Positions 1 through 8,478 of a stretch of 64,000 nucleotides of DNA are shown in pieces. Positions within the stretch are counted from its first letter, which is position 1. Each line of letters begins with the position of its first letter. The notes below the pieces were generated by a model. It saw only the letters and a list, made by a program, of their open reading frames with translations. It was not told the DNA's origin and made no database searches. Where the stretch lies: NCBI RefSeq assembly GCF_011398925.1, contig NZ_AP022842.1, forward strand, positions 3,532,001 to 3,596,000, given 5' to 3'. A program made the translations under genes and the position numbers. This DNA comes from Bacillus sp. KH172YL63 (lineage in GTDB: Bacteria > Bacillota > Bacilli > Bacillales > Bacillaceae_B).

Positions 1-674
1 TTACACATGAAATACTTGCGATGCTCGCCATCCTTACCATCGTGCTGGGCTGTATCGGTGCCATTGCGTATTGGGATGTGAAGAAGATCATCATTTATAA
101 CATCATCATTGCAGTGGGCGTCATCTTATTCGGGGTGTCGACGATGAATCCAGAAGCGTTGGAAGGGGCCATTTATTATCTTGTCCATGACATGATCATC
201 AAAGCGGCTTTATTCCTTCTTGTAGGCGTAATGATTGCGATCACTGGAACGGCCGACCTGAAGAAAATGGGCGGATTGATCAAGCATTATCCGTGGCTAG
301 GCTGGACATTTCTTGTAGCAGCCTTCTCATTGGCCGGAATACCGCCTCTAAGCGGTTTTATCGGTAAATTACTGATACTGCGGGGAAGCTTTGCTGCAGA
401 GGCCTATGTAGGCGCTGGAGTAGTCCTCGCGTCGAGTCTGCTCGTGCTATATTCAGTCATCAAGATCTTCCTGAATGGCATTTGGGGCACCCCTAAGGAG
501 TATGACGGGGTTTCTAAAGGAGACGCCCGTTACTTATGGATGACTTCGGCCGTTCTCGTTGTGTTGGCAATAGGTTACGGACTCGGTGCCGAAGCGATGC
601 GTCCATTATTCACACAAGCAACAGAAGTACTGGTGAACCCGGATCTTTATATAGACGCAGTGTTAAAGGAGTAA
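1..674 (+). CDS. mrpD: Mrp Na+/H+ antiporter subunit D, 5'-truncated by window
   Basis: C-terminal part of MrpD, a membrane subunit related to the proton-pumping NuoM/NuoN subunits of complex I. The reading frame is open to the window edge (codons begin at base 3), so the true start lies outside and only about 220 residues are seen. Visible family features are YLVHDMIIKAALFLL, with the conserved His and Lys, and the loop SLAGIPPLSGFIGK. The rest is repeated hydrophobic helices. It is followed 6 bp later by mrpE and then mrpF and mrpG in the usual operon order, which makes the assignment firm. Known role: part of the multi-subunit complex exporting Na+ in exchange for H+ and supporting pH and salt homeostasis. 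Confidence 0.95.
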   Translation, partial: THEILAMLAILTIVLGCIGAIAYWDVKKIIIYNIIIAVGVILFGVSTMNPEALEGAIYYLVHDMIIKAALFLLVGVMIAITGTADLKKMGGLIKHYPWLGWTFLVAAFSLAGIPPLSGFIGKLLILRGSFAAEAYVGAGVVLASSLLVLYSVIKIFLNGIWGTPKEYDGVSKGDARYLWMTSAVLVVLAIGYGLGAEAMRPLFTQATEVLVNPDLYIDAVLKE

Positions 675-680
675 TGTAGA

Positions 681-1157
681 ATGGCTTTTCAAATACTATT
701 AAACTTTTTCTTAGCCTTTGTCTGGATGTTTCTTTCGGTATCCTTTACTTCTCAGTCATTCATTATTGGCTTTTTACTAGGATTGCTTGTGATATTTGCA
801 TTCAGAAGATTTTTCAATTCCCGTTTCTATTTATTGCGGGTGGCTGCAGTGATCAGCTTGTTCTTCCTGTTCCTAAAGGAATTGATTCTTGCCAACATCG
901 CGGTATTGAAAACTGTTTTAAAACCAAAGATGGATTTCCAGCCAGGGATCTTTGCTTTACCGACCGAATTACAAACCGATTGGGAGATCACCCTATTGGC
1001 GAACCTGATCACCTTGACACCCGGTACACTCGTCATGGACGTTTCTTACGACAATAAAATCCTTTATGTCCATGCCATCGACATTCCTGACGCAGATCAG
1101 GCAATCGATGAAATCAAGAATTCATTTGAAAAAGCGATTATGGAGGTGAGCCGCTAA
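681..1157 (+). CDS. mrpE: Mrp antiporter subunit E
   Basis: 158-residue MrpE (MNHE family), the usual length. The N-terminal ~75 residues hold about three hydrophobic helices. The C-terminal soluble part contains LLANLITLTPGTLVMDV, the family's conserved segment, then an acidic/basic helix. The start is ATG at 681, with an AAGGAG site overlapping the end of mrpD. The stop overlaps the mrpF start by one base (TAATG), so translation is probably coupled. Known: MrpE is not itself thought to be the antiporter core but is needed for full activity or stability of the complex. Confidence 0.95.
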   Translation: MAFQILLNFFLAFVWMFLSVSFTSQSFIIGFLLGLLVIFAFRRFFNSRFYLLRVAAVISLFFLFLKELILANIAVLKTVLKPKMDFQPGIFALPTELQTDWEITLLANLITLTPGTLVMDVSYDNKILYVHAIDIPDADQAIDEIKNSFEKAIMEVSR

Positions 1158-1441
1158 TGTTACATTTGATCTTTCAAGTCACCCTGTTATGCGTCTCTCT
1201 TTCCATGCTCGGTCTTATTTACAGAGTCATCAAAGGGCCGACGACCCCTGACCGGGTGGTTGCCCTCGATGCCATCGGGATCAATCTGATTGCGATCATC
1301 GCCCTTGTTTCCATGATGCTCGACACCTATGCTTTCCTTGAAGTGATTCTCCTCCTTGGGATTCTCGCTTTCCTTGGGACCGTAGCCTTTTCAAAGTTTT
1401 TAGAGAAAGGGGAGATCATCGAACGTGAGCGAGATCATTAG
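1157..1441 (+). CDS. mrpF: Mrp antiporter subunit F
   Basis: 94-residue MrpF with three predicted membrane helices. The conserved KGPTTPDRVVALDAIG motif follows the first helix and is typical of MrpF/PhaF. The ATG overlaps the mrpE stop. The 3' end overlaps mrpG by 17 bases, so all four visible subunits form one transcription unit. In B. subtilis MrpF has also been linked to efflux of cholate and Na+. That extra role is not visible here. Confidence 0.95.
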   Translation: MLHLIFQVTLLCVSLSMLGLIYRVIKGPTTPDRVVALDAIGINLIAIIALVSMMLDTYAFLEVILLLGILAFLGTVAFSKFLEKGEIIERERDH

Positions 1442-1787
1442 ATTTTTCATCGGTTTCTTTTTAGTGGTAGGAGGATTCCTCAGCCTGGTCACTGCCTTTG
1501 GTTTGGTCAGGCTTCCGGATGTTTATACGAGGAACCACGCAGCTTCCAAAAGCGCGACGCTCGGCGTCATGTCGATCCTGCTTGCCACATTCCTTTATTT
1601 CTATCTGGAGCACGGTCATTTCAATTCACGGTTGATCCTTGCGATCATCTTCATCTTCGTGACCGCTCCTGTCGCCGGCCATCTCATCTCCCGGGCTGCC
1701 TATAACTCAGGCGTCAAGCTTTGGGATAAAAGTGTACGGGATGATTTAAAGAACAAAGCAGAATATGAACGTCAGAACAGTCAATAA
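1425..1787 (+). CDS. mrpG: Mrp antiporter subunit G
   Basis: 120-residue MrpG with three hydrophobic helices and the signature RLPDVYTRNHAASKSATLG between helices 1 and 2. It starts at GTG 1425 inside the end of mrpF, with a GGGGAG site about 10 bases upstream. It is the last gene of the mrp operon, and a strong terminator follows at once. The C-terminus is hydrophilic and charged. Identification rests on the motif and on operon position. Confidence 0.94.
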   Translation: MSEIIRFFIGFFLVVGGFLSLVTAFGLVRLPDVYTRNHAASKSATLGVMSILLATFLYFYLEHGHFNSRLILAIIFIFVTAPVAGHLISRAAYNSGVKLWDKSVRDDLKNKAEYERQNSQ

Positions 1788-1789
1788 AG

Positions 1790-1836
1790 AAAGGCTTGGC
1801 GACCGGAAGATAGGTTCCGGCAGCCAAGCCTTTTTT
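1790..1836 (+). terminator. Terminator of the mrp operon
   Basis: Arms AAAGGCTTGGC and GCCAAGCCTTTTTT enclose a second small hairpin (CCGGAA/TTCCGG), followed by a T-run. It lies between mrpG and the convergent ydaT-like gene and may serve both. Confidence 0.85.
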
Positions 1837-1852
1837 GGTGTTGGAAAAGCAT

Positions 1853-2224
1853 CTATTCACTCTGATAAAAGTGATCCTCCACGCTTCCATCCTGTTTATG
1901 GACGACCAGTGTGCCTCCATGGTCCGTCACATAGTTCTTTGCTTTGTCCAACAGCTTTCCCTTCGTTTCTTCCACCATGATGGCTCTCTGGCCGTCTGCC
2001 TTCTTCAGCTGCCAGCCGTCATCATGTGGGGAGAGATGATATTCAGTCTTATCATCTGCGCTTCCCTCCTCTGATTGGTGGGCACGGTCAGTGGCGATGG
2101 CAATCGCCCTCCCCTCTTCATACCCCTCGTCAAGGAGCGCATTGGCAATCTCAATCGCTTTATTCCGGACGTCTGCAGGCAGATTCTTCAGTGATGCGGG
2201 ATAATCGCTTTTTGTCCAACTCAT
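1853..2224 (-). CDS. YdaT-like DUF2188 protein
   Basis: 123-residue soluble protein resembling B. subtilis YdaT. The N-terminal ~45 residues carry SLKNLPADVRNKAIEIANAL and an EEGRAIAIAT motif, as in ChaB/YdaT-type proteins. From about residue 60, YHLSPHDDGWQLKK begins a DUF2188 domain that ends with a GGTLVVHKQDGSV segment. ATG 2224 was chosen over one 18 bases upstream because AGGAGG lies 9 bases before it, and the upstream ATG overlaps that site. The function of the family is unknown. In B. subtilis ydaT is stress-related and lies elsewhere, so its place here is lineage-specific. Confidence 0.85.
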   Translation of the reverse strand: MSWTKSDYPASLKNLPADVRNKAIEIANALLDEGYEEGRAIAIATDRAHQSEEGSADDKTEYHLSPHDDGWQLKKADGQRAIMVEETKGKLLDKAKNYVTDHGGTLVVHKQDGSVEDHFYQSE

Positions 2225-2286
2225 CAGGATACGCCTCCTCATTTAGTCGTCAGTATTTGATTTCCCATTTCATCACGTTCTAAACC

Positions 2287-2670
2287 TCACCGTTTCGGCA
2301 CGACTGCCATCGTACACCTCGACACACAGATCAGCTGATTGTCTTCATCGGTGATTTTGATGTCCCATACCATCGTCGTTTTTCCTTGATGCATCACCGT
2401 CCCTGTCGCAGTGACCATCCCTTCCCGTTTGGCTTTAATATGGTTCGCATTAATTTCAAGACCGAAGCAGATTTCTTTATCAAGATCGATCAATTGTACT
2501 GCCCCCACACTCGCCACCGTTTCAGCAAGTGCAACAGACGCACCTCCGTGGAGGAACCCGAACGGCTGTCTTGTGTTTTGATTCACCGGCATCGTCGCAA
2601 TGACCTTTCCCTTTCCCAATTCCACAAACTCCATTCCTAATGCACTGATTAATGTATTGTCCATATTCAT
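2287..2670 (-). CDS. yuxO: PaaI-type hotdog-fold acyl-CoA thioesterase (YuxO-like)
   Basis: 127-residue single-domain hotdog thioesterase. The central HGGASVALAET segment is the PaaI/YuxO active-site region, in which Glu or Asp and the backbone of HGG polarise the thioester. ATG 2670 is preceded by GAGGTGA. A GTG nine bases upstream is less likely. In B. subtilis yuxO also lies directly beside mrp, which supports orthology. Proposed roles for relatives include hydrolysis of 1,4-dihydroxy-2-naphthoyl-CoA in menaquinone synthesis or of phenylacetyl-type CoA esters. The substrate cannot be told from the sequence. Confidence 0.85.
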   Translation of the reverse strand: MNMDNTLISALGMEFVELGKGKVIATMPVNQNTRQPFGFLHGGASVALAETVASVGAVQLIDLDKEICFGLEINANHIKAKREGMVTATGTVMHQGKTTMVWDIKITDEDNQLICVSRCTMAVVPKR

Positions 2671-2823
2671 GTGATTCACCTCATCTAATATTTTCTTCTC
2701 TCTATCTGTTCGAGAAACGCTTTTAAAATCCCTTTTTTCCCCTTCGCAGTGGAAGAATGAATAATCCTCCGTACAGTTTCATACATATCCTTAGAGATTT
2801 TTTTATTGAAAGGGGATATTGTC

Positions 2824-3210
2824 ATGTATCGATATCATCCGTTTTATCCGCCTGTGCAGCGCCCTTTCTCACCCATCCACCCAAGGGCACAACCCGTCTT
2901 TTCCACCAATCGGACCTATCCCCCGATTGACACCCAAACCTTCATGTCTTCTGCCGGAAAAACATTGAGCCTGATGAAGGATGCGGAGATGGTCTTGAAA
3001 AAAATCCAATCATCCAAAGAATTTTCAAGGAAATTCATGAATGCCGCACAACAATCCAATTTACCTGAAGTACATAGGTTACTTCAAACAATCGGCACGA
3101 CGGTCCAGCCTGTCGTATCCTTCAATCCTGACGGCATTCGTCTCGTGTTTGACGAAAAGCTCGGTCAAGTGGATTGCTGCCATCTGATTGTGATTGTCAG
3201 GTGGACATGA
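2824..3210 (+). CDS. yuzC: YuzC-like hypothetical protein
   Basis: 128-residue protein matching the pattern of Bacillus YuzC. A Tyr/Pro/His-rich N-terminus of about 45 residues (MYRYHPFYPPVQRP) is followed by a helical charged segment with MKDAEMVLKKIQSSKEF and a C-terminal part rich in beta-type residues ending with DCCHLIVIVRW. ATG 2824 follows AAAGGGG at 2809-2815. A TTG at 2806 lies before that site and is unlikely to be the start. Function is unknown. The Pro/Tyr-rich leader resembles spore-coat-associated proteins, but that is inference. Confidence 0.75.
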   Translation: MYRYHPFYPPVQRPFSPIHPRAQPVFSTNRTYPPIDTQTFMSSAGKTLSLMKDAEMVLKKIQSSKEFSRKFMNAAQQSNLPEVHRLLQTIGTTVQPVVSFNPDGIRLVFDEKLGQVDCCHLIVIVRWT

Positions 3211-3224
3211 CGCTGTAATGTAAA

Positions 3225-3280
3225 AGCTGGGCGATGATCCGGGATTCTACTTTGAATCGGATCATCGCCCAACTTTTTTT
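3225..3280 (+). terminator. Terminator after yuzC
   Basis: Long stem: GTTGGGCGATGATCCG-type arms (one mismatch) around a ~16-base loop, followed by seven T. It ends the yuzC transcript. Confidence 0.8.
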
Positions 3281-3400
3281 ATGACTGTGACTTGCTACAC
3301 CACCGGGTAAGTTTAACCCTTTTCTCTCTTCACATCCATACATAATTCTGTAAAAGAGAGGGATGATACATGTATAAAGATCGTTCGAAGGGGCTTATGT

Positions 3401-3883
3401 ATGAAGAATTCCAATAAACTGATTGCACTGATGACCATTTTACCTTGGTTCACCATTCCACTGATCGGCGCGAAAGCCTTCAAGAGATATCTTCCCGGCT
3501 CCATCTTCATGGCGCTGTTTCTCCTTGCAGAAGGAAGATACGCAGAGAAGAGAAAATGGTGGTGGTTTCTTTATTCGGTTAAGCCCAATGTCCTGGGAGA
3601 ACTGCCGCTGATCATTGGTCCGTTTTTTGTCGGTACAATTTGGATATTGAAATATACGTTCGGGAATTTTTATCTTTACTTATTCGTCAATGTGATTGTT
3701 GATTCGATATTCACATATGCAGGAATGAACTGGTTCAGAAAAAACGGCTATGTGACGCTCGTCAGAATCACAAAATTTCAGTTATCAATTGTATTTCTAG
3801 TCAAAACCATCGTCCTATACGGCTTTCAACTCGTTTATGAAAAGCTGTTCTGTCGTCAATCGATCGAGGGAGCCGAAAAATAA
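3401..3883 (+). CDS. Hypothetical polytopic membrane protein
   Basis: 160 residues with about four hydrophobic segments (near residues 5-25, 30-45, 65-100 and 125-150) separated by basic and aromatic loops such as RKWWWFLYSVKP. It starts at ATG 3401 after AAGGGG. No family was recognised. Similar small Trp-rich membrane proteins are common in Bacillus and mostly unassigned. It is alone between two terminators, so it is probably monocistronic. Confidence 0.7.
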   Translation: MKNSNKLIALMTILPWFTIPLIGAKAFKRYLPGSIFMALFLLAEGRYAEKRKWWWFLYSVKPNVLGELPLIIGPFFVGTIWILKYTFGNFYLYLFVNVIVDSIFTYAGMNWFRKNGYVTLVRITKFQLSIVFLVKTIVLYGFQLVYEKLFCRQSIEGAEK

Positions 3884-3886
3884 AAA

Positions 3887-3930
3887 AATCCGAACGCATT
3901 CGATGTGGAATGACCATTCGGATTTTTCTT
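3887..3930 (+). terminator. Bidirectional terminator with AATCCGAA arms
   Basis: AAAAATCCGAA and TTCGGATTTTT arms with an inner CATT/AATG pairing. It sits between the convergent membrane-protein gene and the antiporter gene. The same arm sequence recurs in two other terminators of the window (18797-18858 and 46361-46401). Confidence 0.8.
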
Positions 3931-3951
3931 TTCTATTAAAACGTGATTGTA

Positions 3952-5268
3952 CTATAAAATGACCGCTGCGATCCAGCCGAACAGGATCAAAGGGATATTA
4001 TAGTGCAGGAAAGTCGGGACACATGTATCCCAGATGTGATTATGCTGACCATCTGCGTTCAATCCCGCCGTCGGTCCAAGCGTACTGTCGGAAGCTGGTG
4101 ATCCGGCATCCCCAAGTGCACCTGCAGTACCGACGATGGCGATCGTCGCGAGCGGACTGAATCCAAGCTCCATCGCGAGAGGTACAAAGATGGCTGCGAT
4201 GATTGGAATCGTCGCAAATGAAGAACCAATCCCCATTGTCACCAATAATCCAACCACAAGCATGATAAGAGCAGCCAGTGCCTGATTGCCACCGATGACG
4301 TCAGCTGTCGCTTTCACCAGTGTCTCAACATCCCCGGTTGCCGTTACGACTGCAGCAAAGCCTGAAGCCGTGATCATGACGAACCCGATGAAGGCCATCA
4401 TCTTCATTCCTTCATTCAGGAGTCCATCTGCTTCTTTCCATTTCACAGATCCTGTTATATACAGGACTGCAATACCAGCCAGTGCACCGAAGATCATCGA
4501 TCCCAGCTGAAGCTGTACATAAAGTGCAGCCACGATCGCTACAAGCGCAAAAATCATCGACTTTTTGTTGTAAACGACTTTTTCCGAAGCAATCACTTCT
4601 TTTGTTTCACTATAATTCCTTGGTTTGCGATAGCTTACAAATACGGCGATCAATAGACCGATGATCATACCGCCCACCGGCAGAAGCATCGCTTTTGGAA
4701 TATCACCAAGGGCGATTTCCATACCGCTTGATGCCATATTTTGAGCAATGATTTCATGGAACTGAAGACCAAAGCCTACCGGCAGCAGGATGTACGGAGC
4801 CGTCAATCCAAATGTAATCACTGTCGCAATCAATCGTCGATCAATTTGCAGCTCTGTCATCACCTTCAATAGAGGAGGAATCAGAATCGGGATAAATGCG
4901 ATATGAATCGGGATCACATTTTGGGAAAAACAAGCCATAATTAAGATAGAAATGACAATCAGTGCTTTTGATAGAGCTGTCTTTCTTGAATCCCCTTTTT
5001 TACCAACAACTTTCAATACCCAGTCAACGAGCAGGTTTGGGATCCCTGTATAGGAAATCGCCACTGCGAATCCACCGAGCAGCGCATAACTGAGTGCAAT
5101 GCCTGCACCTCCGCTGATCCCATCTGAAAATACGGAGATTGTCTCCTCTAGGCCCATACCGCCTGTCAATCCGCCGACGAGGGCTCCAGTGATCAATGCA
5201 AACACAACATTGACCCGCACCAGGCTCAACACGAGCATGACAAGAACCGCTATAACAACTGCGTTCAT
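3952..5268 (-). CDS. yuiF: Na+/H+ antiporter family protein (YuiF-like)
   Basis: 438-residue very hydrophobic protein with about 11-12 helices, matching YuiF-type members of the NhaC-related ion transporter superfamily. Recognisable stretches are an N-terminal VFALITGALVGGLTGG loop, FSQNVIPIHIAFIPILIPP, and near the C-terminus GDAGSPASDSTLGPTAGLN, a conserved Asp/Ser-rich substrate loop. It starts at ATG 5268. The neighbour upstream on the same strand is pepA, as in B. subtilis (yuiF beside yuiE). Some relatives transport amino acids or short peptides rather than Na+/H+, so the substrate is uncertain. Confidence 0.82.
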   Translation of the reverse strand: MNAVVIAVLVMLVLSLVRVNVVFALITGALVGGLTGGMGLEETISVFSDGISGGAGIALSYALLGGFAVAISYTGIPNLLVDWVLKVVGKKGDSRKTALSKALIVISILIMACFSQNVIPIHIAFIPILIPPLLKVMTELQIDRRLIATVITFGLTAPYILLPVGFGLQFHEIIAQNMASSGMEIALGDIPKAMLLPVGGMIIGLLIAVFVSYRKPRNYSETKEVIASEKVVYNKKSMIFALVAIVAALYVQLQLGSMIFGALAGIAVLYITGSVKWKEADGLLNEGMKMMAFIGFVMITASGFAAVVTATGDVETLVKATADVIGGNQALAALIMLVVGLLVTMGIGSSFATIPIIAAIFVPLAMELGFSPLATIAIVGTAGALGDAGSPASDSTLGPTAGLNADGQHNHIWDTCVPTFLHYNIPLILFGWIAAVIL

Positions 5269-5424
5269 AAAAATCTTCCTCCTTAAAATACTCTCTACGA
5301 TTCATCTATACTTTAGTTCGCTAAATTGGTAGAGTAATAAAATCACGATTTCTACTTTATCAAGATGAAGGAAGAATGTCAATACTTTAGCAGGATGAAA
5401 GATTCACGTCTGTTCATTTCTCAT

Positions 5425-5467
5425 AAAAATAAGCCCTCTTACAGTCGCAAAGACTGAAAGAAGGCTT
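5425..5467 (-). terminator. Terminator downstream of pepA
   Basis: On the minus strand the arms AAGCC-TTC.CAGTC and GACTG.AAGGGCTT surround a short GCAA-type loop, followed by a T-rich stretch. It separates pepA from the antiporter gene. Confidence 0.7.
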
Positions 5468-5475
5468 GTTCAAGA

Positions 5476-6981
5476 TTATTTATTTAATGGTTCAAAGCGC
5501 TCGACCAGTAAAGCAAGGGTCCTTGCCATAACGCCGGTTCCACCTGCAGGGCCCAGGTCATGGCTCCCTTTGGTTGTAGCTGTTCCTGCGATATCCAGAT
5601 GAACCCATGGCAGTCCTTCGGCAAACTCTCCGACAAACGCTCCGCCCATGATCGCGTGGCCTGCCCGTCCTGGAGAGTTGTTCAGGTCGGCTATATCGCT
5701 GCCCCGTACACGCTTTTTGTCGTGTTCCGTATAAGGAAGCTGCCAGATATACTCTCCTGATTCTCCCGATGCCTCCAACACTTGCTCAAAGAACGCCTCG
5801 TTATTCGTGAGGGCACCTGTCTTATCTTCCCCCAGGGCGATGATGACCCCGCCAGTCAGGGTGGCAACGTCCACCAGATAATTCGCTCCCTGATGCTTCG
5901 CATATGTCATACCGTCAGCAAGGGCTAAACGGCCCTCTGCGTCGGTGTTTAACACTTCGATCGTCTTACCGCTCATGGATGTGATCACATCGTCAGGCTT
6001 GAATGCAGATCCGCTTACCATATTGTCTGTAGACGGGATGACAGCCACCACGTTTTGTTCAGGCTTGATTTCCCCGATGATTTCCATCGCGCCAAGAACA
6101 GCTGCCGCTCCACCCATATCCGTTTTCATGCCGACGATGCCGTCCTTCGGTTTAATGGAGTAACCGCCGGTATCAAAGGTGATCCCTTTTCCGACCAGTC
6201 CGATGACATCCTTCCATTCATCTTTTCCGCTGTATTTCAGGACAATCATCTTCGGCGGCTCAACTGAACCCTGGTTGACTGCGAGAAGCGCGCCCATGCC
6301 GAGATGCTCCATTTCTTCTTTATCAAGGATTTCCACCTCAAAATCATATTTTTTCGCTAACTCCAAGGCATACTCGGCCAATTTAGTCGATGTTAACAGA
6401 TTCCCCGGCATATTCACCAGTGTCCGGGCCGAGTTGACCCCGCTACCGAAGGCAGAGCCGATATGCAGGGCTGTTTCTACTTCTTTCGAGTCTGATTGGG
6501 TAAAGAAATCAATCGCCTCTACATGGACTTCAGGTTCATTCGATTTCTTCTTATAGCCGTGAAACTCATATGTAGACATTGTAAATGCTTCTGTGAACGC
6601 ATGGGCTGCATCTGTTGAAGTCATATCTTCCGAAACAAACGTATCGAGTGCAACGGCAAAGGATGACACTTTCATGCCTTTGATTGATTTTGAAGCAACG
6701 CCTAACGCCTCTTTTAATCTATCGAATGTCAGCTCTTTCTGCTTTCCTAAACCGACAAACAGGATTCTCTTAGCGCCGATCTTCCCAAACGTATGGACTT
6801 TTGACACTTTTTTGGCTTTGGAAGAAATGTCTCCATCTTTCACCAATTGTGTCAGATAGCCTTCAAAGGCGTGATCCAGTTCTTTCAGCTCCCCTTCAAA
6901 TGTCGGCTGATTATAAATACCAACCACCAGGCATTGATGATCAGTTGATGTTACCTCGTTCTGATTAATTGAAAATTTCAT
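5476..6981 (-). CDS. pepA: Leucyl aminopeptidase, M17 family
   Basis: 501-residue cytosolic M17 aminopeptidase (B. subtilis YuiE), the full family length. The C-terminal catalytic domain shows [18 protein letters not shown] (metal-binding Lys/Asp), [10 protein letters not shown] and the family signature [13 protein letters not shown]. The N-terminal ~170 residues are the regulatory/hexamerisation domain. ATG 6981 was chosen because GGAGG lies 11 bases upstream and the protein then begins [14 protein letters not shown] 18 bases upstream is inside that site. Known reaction: release of N-terminal residues, preferring Leu, with two divalent metals (Mn/Zn), for peptide turnover. Confidence 0.95.
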   Translation of the reverse strand: MKFSINQNEVTSTDHQCLVVGIYNQPTFEGELKELDHAFEGYLTQLVKDGDISSKAKKVSKVHTFGKIGAKRILFVGLGKQKELTFDRLKEALGVASKSIKGMKVSSFAVALDTFVSEDMTSTDAAHAFTEAFTMSTYEFHGYKKKSNEPEVHVEAIDFFTQSDSKEVETALHIGSAFGSGVNSARTLVNMPGNLLTSTKLAEYALELAKKYDFEVEILDKEEMEHLGMGALLAVNQGSVEPPKMIVLKYSGKDEWKDVIGLVGKGITFDTGGYSIKPKDGIVGMKTDMGGAAAVLGAMEIIGEIKPEQNVVAVIPSTDNMVSGSAFKPDDVITSMSGKTIEVLNTDAEGRLALADGMTYAKHQGANYLVDVATLTGGVIIALGEDKTGALTNNEAFFEQVLEASGESGEYIWQLPYTEHDKKRVRGSDIADLNNSPGRAGHAIMGGAFVGEFAEGLPWVHLDIAGTATTKGSHDLGPAGGTGVMARTLALLVERFEPLNK

Positions 6982-7080
6982 ATTAAACGACACCTCCAAT
7001 CCCTATTATAACGAAGATATCCCATTATTTCGACTTTCTAAGTATCAAAGGGGTACGTTAAACCTAAAGTAAAAAGGGTA

Positions 7081-7089
7081 TGATATAAT
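7081..7089 (+). promoter_or_regulatory. Extended -10 element before yuiD
   Basis: TGATATAAT (TGn plus TATAAT) lies about 50 bases before the yuiD start. No good -35 is seen at 17 bases, so this would be an extended -10 promoter. Inference from consensus only. Confidence 0.5.
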
Positions 7090-7137
7090 GAGAACATTAT
7101 ATTTATTCAAACAATTGAAAGGGTGGCATTTCACAGC

Positions 7138-7617
7138 ATGGAAGTATTGTTTAATTTTCCATTATGGGCATCATTGTTTTCCATTTTTTTCGCCCAGTTT
7201 GTAAAGGTTCCCATACAGTTCATCGCAACAAGGGAATTAAACTGGTCATTGATCACTTCAACAGGTGGGATGCCAAGTTCCCATTCGGCGGCCGTAACCG
7301 CATTATCCACAGGGGTTGCCCTTGAGGTCGGTCTCGATTCCCCTATCTTCGCCGTATCTGCCATGTTTGCCATCATCACAATGTTTGATGCGACCGGTGT
7401 CAGAAGACAGGCAGGGGAACAGGCCATTGTGTTGAATCAGTTGATGGTGGATTTCCAAAGATTCATGTCAGAAGCCAAGGGCTGGCAGAAAAAACCGGAA
7501 CAGGAAAAGCGCAAAGAGCTGAAGGAATTACTCGGCCATAAGCCGATCGAAGTATTTTTTGGAGGATTGTCCGGCATCATTCTGACGCTTCTTCTCCACT
7601 ATTTCTTTCTAGCATAG
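7138..7617 (+). CDS. yuiD: YuiD-like DUF212 membrane protein
   Basis: 159-residue membrane protein of the divergent PAP2 family (DUF212). The motif TSTGGMPSSHSAAVTAL near residue 40 resembles the PSxSxH phosphatase loop of acid phosphatases and haloperoxidases, and MFDATGVRRQAGEQA follows. The C-terminus has one helix. ATG 7138 gives MEVLFNFP, matching the usual start of YuiD. A GTG at 7123 sits inside the AAGGGTGG site. The enzymatic activity of this family is not established. Confidence 0.88.
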   Translation: MEVLFNFPLWASLFSIFFAQFVKVPIQFIATRELNWSLITSTGGMPSSHSAAVTALSTGVALEVGLDSPIFAVSAMFAIITMFDATGVRRQAGEQAIVLNQLMVDFQRFMSEAKGWQKKPEQEKRKELKELLGHKPIEVFFGGLSGIILTLLLHYFFLA

Positions 7618-7627
7618 AGGTGTACCG

Positions 7628-8440
7628 ATGAGAATTGTATCCATTTGTCCAAGTAATACAGAGCTGATCGATTACCTGGGATTAACGCCACAGCTTGTAG
7701 GTGTCGATGATTATTCCGATTATCCTGAAGCCGTGGAATCCCTTCCCCGGCTGGGCCCTGACCTCTCCATTGACATGGAGAAGCTCGAGTCACTGAATCC
7801 TGATATTGTGTTTGCTTCTTTAAGCGTTCCTGGTATGGAAAAGAATATCACGGAATTAGAAAAGCGGGGCATTCCCCATGTAACATTGAATCCCCAAAGC
7901 TTTTCCGACATCGCCGACGATCTCGTGACGGTCGGCGATGTCGTGACGGTCGGTGCGGCCTGCGGGATTACCGCTCATGCCGAGTTGCGCCGAATGGATT
8001 TTCTGAAAACAGTCAATGAATTAAAAGCGATTGGAGAGAAGGTGGACCACCCTCCGACCCTTTATTGGGAATGGTGGCCCAACCCTGTCTTCACACCGGG
8101 GAAAGTCAATTGGCTGACTGAACTCAGTGAAATGGCGGGGGCACGCAATATCTTCGCTGATGTGGAGCTTGCGAGCGTCCAAACTGACTGGGGCGATGTA
8201 TTAAAACGGGACCCCGACTATATTTGCCTTGCCTGGGTAGGTGTGCAGCGAAAGCGGGTCAAACCGGAAATCGTGAAGAAACGTCCCGGGGCGCTCGAGA
8301 TGCCAGCTGTCCAGAACGATCGACTGCTGATTCTTGAAGAAGCGCTTTATTGCAGGCCGTCCCCCCTTTTATTGAAGGGTGCCGTCGCCCTCAGCAGACT
8401 GCTTCATCCCGATTTGTACAGAGATATCGATGTAAACTAA
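7628..8440 (+). CDS. BtuF-like periplasmic-binding-fold protein, no signal peptide
   Basis: 270-residue protein of the BtuF/FecB-type helical-backbone metal-receptor fold. The N-terminus reads MRIVSICPSNTELIDYLG, the usual start of such domains but without signal peptide or lipobox, so it should be cytosolic. It has VGVDDYSDYP, then LNPDIVFAS, the typical interlobe region. WEWWPNPVFTPG is the segment seen in cobalamin-binding members. It starts at ATG 7628 after AGAGGTG and lies 10 bases after yuiD, so the two are probably co-transcribed. No permease or ATPase partner is nearby. Its ligand is unknown: corrinoid binding is only an inference from family resemblance. Confidence 0.78.
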   Translation: MRIVSICPSNTELIDYLGLTPQLVGVDDYSDYPEAVESLPRLGPDLSIDMEKLESLNPDIVFASLSVPGMEKNITELEKRGIPHVTLNPQSFSDIADDLVTVGDVVTVGAACGITAHAELRRMDFLKTVNELKAIGEKVDHPPTLYWEWWPNPVFTPGKVNWLTELSEMAGARNIFADVELASVQTDWGDVLKRDPDYICLAWVGVQRKRVKPEIVKKRPGALEMPAVQNDRLLILEEALYCRPSPLLLKGAVALSRLLHPDLYRDIDVN

Positions 8441-8442
8441 AG

Positions 8443-8478
8443 AAGCCCGCAGATTCAATTGAATCTGCGGGCTTTTCT
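8443..8478. terminator. Bidirectional terminator between btuF-like gene and yuiC
   Basis: A perfect 32-base palindrome, half-site AAGCCCGCAGATTCAA, is followed by TTCTTT on the plus strand. It serves the converging genes; yuiC stops one base after it. Confidence 0.85.
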
